Assembly: GCA_015709695.1 (NCBI GenBank)
Contig: CP054183.1
Coordinates: 2,406,992-2,470,991, forward strand
Reading direction: 5' to 3'
From: Gammaproteobacteria bacterium
GTDB taxonomy: Bacteria; Pseudomonadota; Gammaproteobacteria; Steroidobacterales; GCA-2729495
Length of the DNA stretch: 64,000 nt
This document shows, piece by piece, positions 60,855 to 64,000 of this stretch; position 1 is the stretch's first letter, and every line of letters starts with the position of its first letter. Below the pieces are notes generated by a model, which did no database searches, was not told the origin of the DNA, and worked only from the letters and a program-made list of their open reading frames with translations. The translations under genes and the position numbers were made by a program.

Positions 60855-62012
60855 ATGACCAACGACAACCCGCTTTCCCGCCGCCTCTTCCTCGCCGCCG
60901 CAGCGGCCGGCGCCGCCGGTGCCGCCAGCACCGCGACGGCCGCCGCCACCGCAGGAAATGCCGCAGCCGGCGCACGCGGAGCAGTCTCGGTGCCGGCCAA
61001 CGGCCGCAAGTACGAACGGGTGCCGCTGCGCCGGGACAGCGTGGTGGTCTCCGCGGTGCAGTCGCGGATCCGGGCGGTGGACGGCAAGGCGCCGGCCAGG
61101 GGCATCCGCGAGAACCTCGCGCACATGATCGAACTCATCGACAAGACCCAGTACTACGGCGGCCGCAAGGACCTGCTCTGCTTCCACGAGTTTCCGCTGC
61201 AGGGCTGGGATCCCTGGGACCGCGCGGAACTCGAGCGGTTGTCCATCGACCTGCCCGGCGAGGAGACCGAGGCGCTGGGCGCCAAGGCAAAGGAATACGG
61301 CTGCTACATCCAGTTCGGCGCCTACGCCCGCGACCGCGACTGGCCCGGCCACGTGCTGTCCATCACCTCCATCATCGGCCCGGACGGCAAGCTGGTGGCG
61401 CGTGACTGGAAGGCGCGCAACATCGTCGGCGTGTTCCCGGACTTCGAGCTGGTCACCACCACGGTGTACAACGTGCTCGACCGCTTCGTGGAAATGTACG
61501 GTGTCGATGCGCTGGTGCCGGTGCACCGCACCGACATCGGCAACCTCGCCACCTCCTCCACGCAGCTCGAGCCGGAGATCTTCCGCGTCATGGCGCTGAA
61601 GGGCGCGGAGCTGCTGCTGCGCACCGCCTCCGGCGGCTTCGAGGCCGAGGATATCCAGATGGTGTCGCGCTACAACCGCGTGTTCTCGGTGATCGTCAAC
61701 AACGCGGTCTCGCCCGACAACCCGCACTTCATGGACGATGCCAACGGCCGCTCCGGCGGCACGGCCATCTACGGCCCGCGCGGCGAGGCGCTGGCGAGCG
61801 CGGGCTCGAAGTTCGAGCAGGATGTCATCGCCAGGCTGCCCATGGCCCAGTACCGCGCCACGCACAGCATCCCGGACGTGCACCTCGCGCTGTATGCGGC
61901 GGCCTTCGCCGCCTACCAGCCGCGCCAGGCGCCGGGGCTGTTCAGTAAGTACCTGCCGAAGGACCTGAAGGACGCCAAGCGCTTCCTGGATGCCGAGGAC
62001 CGCTGGCGCTGA
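60855..62012 (+). CDS. Tat-exported nitrilase-superfamily protein without the nucleophilic Cys
   Basis: Protein of 385 residues with a twin-arginine signal (SRRLFLAAAAAGAAGA) followed by a carbon-nitrogen hydrolase fold. The catalytic Glu (E113, in CFHEFPLQGW) and Lys (K186, in RDWKARNIVG) are in place, and GAELLLRTASGG follows the expected nucleophile loop. At the nucleophile position the sequence reads IGNLATSSTQLEPE, so Thr233 stands where IC(N/D)D would have Cys. Spacing from Glu and Lys matches the family. It may be inactive, use another nucleophile, or bind a ligand. The gene begins 54 bases after the membrane-protein stop. Confidence 0.88.
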   Translation: MTNDNPLSRRLFLAAAAAGAAGAASTATAAATAGNAAAGARGAVSVPANGRKYERVPLRRDSVVVSAVQSRIRAVDGKAPARGIRENLAHMIELIDKTQYYGGRKDLLCFHEFPLQGWDPWDRAELERLSIDLPGEETEALGAKAKEYGCYIQFGAYARDRDWPGHVLSITSIIGPDGKLVARDWKARNIVGVFPDFELVTTTVYNVLDRFVEMYGVDALVPVHRTDIGNLATSSTQLEPEIFRVMALKGAELLLRTASGGFEAEDIQMVSRYNRVFSVIVNNAVSPDNPHFMDDANGRSGGTAIYGPRGEALASAGSKFEQDVIARLPMAQYRATHSIPDVHLALYAAAFAAYQPRQAPGLFSKYLPKDLKDAKRFLDAEDRWR

Positions 62013-62082
62013 GCGGCCTCGCGCAGCTGCCGGCGGCATGGCAAGCTAGGCGACCCGTTTCTCCGGCGATCGTGAGCAAGCC

Positions 62083-63087
62083 ATGTCCAGCAGCCCGGGC
62101 CAGGCGCCCGTCATAGGCGATATCGTCACCCTGCAGGGCCACATCCTCGCCCAGCAGTCACGCCATCCCGAGGCGACCGGAACCCTGTCCTGGATCCTCT
62201 CGGCGTTGTCGATATCGGCGAAGATGATCGCCGCCCAGGTGCGTCGCGCCCGGCTATCCGACGTGCTCGGCGCGGTCGGCACCGGCAACGTGCAGGGTGA
62301 GCAGCAGCAGAAGCTCGATGTCATCGCCAACGAGATCCTGCTGCGCACGCTCGGCGGGCGCGAGGGCGTGGCGATCGTCGCCTCGGAGGAGAACGAGGAG
62401 CCGGTGATCCTGCGCAGCGCCGCGGAAGGCGAGCGCAAGTACTGCGTGCTCTTCGATCCGCTGGACGGCTCGTCCAACCTCGATGTCTGCGGATCGGTGG
62501 GCACCATCTTCAGCATCCTGCGCCACGACCGGCGCGCCAGCCGGGCCGAGGACTCGCTGCTGCAGCCGGGGCGGCAGCAGGTGGCGGCGGGCTACATCCT
62601 CTACGGGCCCTCGACGATATTCACGCTCACCATCGGCACGGGCGTCGACATGTTCGTGCTCGACCCCGCCATCGGTGCCTTCGTGCGTGTCGAGCAGGGC
62701 CTGCGCATTCCCGCCACCGCGAAGAGCTACTCCGTCAACGAAGGCAACCGGCTCGCCTTCCCGGCCGGCTACCAGGCCTACCTCGACCACGCGCAGCGCA
62801 ACGGCTACTCCAGCCGCTACGCGGGCGCGATGGTTGCCGACGTGCACCGCATCCTGCTCAAGGGCGGCGTGTTTCTTTATCCGCCGACCACCAAGGCGCC
62901 CAAGGGAAAGCTGCGCTTGATGTACGAGGCCAATCCCATGGCCATGCTGGTGGAACAGGCGGGCGGCAAGGCGCTGAGCGGGCCCGGGCAACGCATCCTC
63001 GACGAGCAGCCTGCCGGCATCCACCAGCGCACCGCGGTGATCATCGGCAGCCCCGGCGAGGTCGACCAGGTCATCGGCCACCTCTGA
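62083..63087 (+). CDS. fbp: Fructose-1,6-bisphosphatase, class 1
   Basis: Gluconeogenic enzyme of 334 residues releasing phosphate from fructose 1,6-bisphosphate. The metal-binding motifs SEENEEPV and FDPLDGSSNLDVCGSVG, the substrate loop around NEGNRLAFP and the C-terminal EANPMAMLVEQAGGKAL are intact. Length is usual for class-1 Fbp. The short upstream gap of 70 bases has no strong promoter. The following gene starts 19 bases after its stop on the same strand. Confidence 0.97.
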   Translation: MSSSPGQAPVIGDIVTLQGHILAQQSRHPEATGTLSWILSALSISAKMIAAQVRRARLSDVLGAVGTGNVQGEQQQKLDVIANEILLRTLGGREGVAIVASEENEEPVILRSAAEGERKYCVLFDPLDGSSNLDVCGSVGTIFSILRHDRRASRAEDSLLQPGRQQVAAGYILYGPSTIFTLTIGTGVDMFVLDPAIGAFVRVEQGLRIPATAKSYSVNEGNRLAFPAGYQAYLDHAQRNGYSSRYAGAMVADVHRILLKGGVFLYPPTTKAPKGKLRLMYEANPMAMLVEQAGGKALSGPGQRILDEQPAGIHQRTAVIIGSPGEVDQVIGHL

Positions 63088-63106
63088 GGCCGGCGGCGCG
63101 ACGGCC

Positions 63107-64000
63107 ATGGCCGCGGACGACAGCACCGGCCCCTGGCCCGAGTTCCTCGTCGCGAAAGGCGCGACGCTGCGCCAGGCCGTGGAAGGCCTGGGAACCTCGC
63201 AACACCTGGACACCGCCGCGCTGGCCGCCGGCCAGCGCCGGCAGCTCGCGCAGCTGCTGCGCTCGGCCGCCCGGCATGTCCCCTGGTACGAAGGCGCGGC
63301 CTGGATCCGGCCCCTGCTCGCAGCCATCGATAGCGGGAGCGGAGAATTCCAGGAACTCTGGTCTGCAGTGCCGCTGCTCGGCAAGGCCGAGCTGCGCGAT
63401 CACGCCACCCGGCTCGCCGCACGCAGCCTGCCTGCCGCACAGCTGCCACTCGGCGTCACGCGGACTTCCGGCTCGGTCGGCATTCCCGTCGAGGTGAAGA
63501 CCACGGCGCTGACCCGCCTCGCCTGGGACGCGCTCACCGTGCGCGAGCACCTCTGGCGCCAGCGCGACTTCGGCAAGCGCCTGGGCATCATCCGCAGCCT
63601 GATGCGGGCGCAGGCCGTGCCAGGAGGCAGCAGCCAGCCGGACTGGGGCCCGCCCGCGGGCAGCCTGTGGCGCACTGGAAAGGCCTCGGTGATCCATATC
63701 GGTTTCCCGCTGGACGAGCACATCGCCTGGCTGCGCCGCTTCGACCCGCATTACCTGCTCTCCTACCCGAGCCTGGTGGCCGCGTTGCTCGACGAACTGG
63801 GTCCGGGCGGGCGCCCGCCCGCGCTGGAAGAAGTGCGCATGATGTCCGAGCCGCTGGACGCCGGTCTCGAGGCGCGCCTCGTGAATGACTGGGGCGTGCG
63901 CGTTGCCGATGTCTACTCGGCCAACGAGGTGGGCAACATCGCCTTCCGCTGCCAGGAGAACCGCCTGCACGTGCAATCGGAAGCGATCCTGGTCGAGATA
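63107..64000 (+). CDS. PaaK-like adenylate-forming enzyme, N-terminal part, cut by window edge
   Basis: A reading frame open from the ATG at 63,107 through the right edge (298 codons, no stop). The N-terminal region is helical (AAGQRRQLAQLLRSAARHVP, then WYEGAAW), followed by the phosphate-binding loop TRTSGSVGIPVEV, and YSANEVGNIAFRCQ near the window end, all in the order seen in phenylacetate-CoA ligase and CapK-like proteins. These adenylate a carboxylate or are used in polysaccharide loci. The acceptor cannot be read and the C-terminus is missing. Confidence 0.85.
   Translation, partial: MAADDSTGPWPEFLVAKGATLRQAVEGLGTSQHLDTAALAAGQRRQLAQLLRSAARHVPWYEGAAWIRPLLAAIDSGSGEFQELWSAVPLLGKAELRDHATRLAARSLPAAQLPLGVTRTSGSVGIPVEVKTTALTRLAWDALTVREHLWRQRDFGKRLGIIRSLMRAQAVPGGSSQPDWGPPAGSLWRTGKASVIHIGFPLDEHIAWLRRFDPHYLLSYPSLVAALLDELGPGGRPPALEEVRMMSEPLDAGLEARLVNDWGVRVADVYSANEVGNIAFRCQENRLHVQSEAILVEI

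Overview
The window is about 64 kb of GC-rich, gene-dense chromosomal DNA with no rRNA, tRNA, phage or transposase gene. SlyX, class-1 fructose bisphosphatase, a HtrA-type protease, a Wzx/Wzy-type glycan locus and three proteins with VPxPxGxW C-terminal sorting signals suggest a gammaproteobacterium. The assignment is from family content only, and I cannot name the genus.

Region 1 (1-11,245) is an envelope-defence block. It holds the end of a sensor kinase, a HtrA/Do protease, then a tightly coupled run of MprF (aminoacyl-phosphatidylglycerol synthase/flippase), an AcvB/VirJ-like hydrolase and an ABC-type export system (ATPase, double-FtsX permease, HlyD adaptor), followed by slyX. Two PmrA/QseB-like boxes (hexamer-N5-hexamer) lie between the kinase and htrA.

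Region 2 (11,390-32,639) is a surface-polysaccharide locus. A GC-rich operon (methyltransferase, DegT aminotransferase, two TPP-dependent E1-like subunits, a small phosphoglycosyl transferase, a WbpM/PglF-type 4,6-dehydratase) is followed by Wzi. Next comes a visibly more AT-rich variable core: two glycosyltransferases, a broken methyltransferase, a gene remnant, an AsnB-type amidotransferase, a putative barrel protein, Wzx and Wzy. Wzz and a long SLBB export protein close the locus. The E1-like pair, without E2 or E3, hints at an unusual sugar modification.

Region 3 (32,791-40,204) is devoted to the cell surface. A sensor protein with a degenerate HD-GYP domain overlaps a LapG-like periplasmic protease. 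Divergent from them is a Slam-type (type XI) outer-membrane translocon with a probable unlipidated cargo, then a cohesin-like VPLPA-CTERM protein and a YcbB-type L,D-transpeptidase.

Region 4 (40,214-54,462) has a CydDC-like heterodimeric ABC exporter divergent from a MerR regulator whose operator is recognisable, and an amino-acid permease. A two-gene methyltransferase/coiled-coil cassette follows, bracketed by two long palindromic repeats. After it come a P1B metal ATPase with a histidine-rich insert, a membrane GH17 protein, a VPVPSG-CTERM protein, and a third palindromic element with 30-bp inverted ends and internal 34-bp tandem repeats.

Region 5 (54,463-64,000) is mostly housekeeping: small membrane proteins, a beta-class GST, a third VPxPxGxW protein, an amidohydrolase, a rhomboid protease, a DsbA-family protein, MsrB, a YciI-like protein, a Tat-exported nitrilase-fold protein lacking its cysteine nucleophile, Fbp, and the start of a PaaK-like adenylate-forming enzyme cut by the window edge.

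The leads I would follow first are the degenerate HD-GYP/LapG pair, the palindrome-bracketed cassette, the 54.2-kb element that seems to carry outward promoters, and the E1-like pair in the glycan operon.
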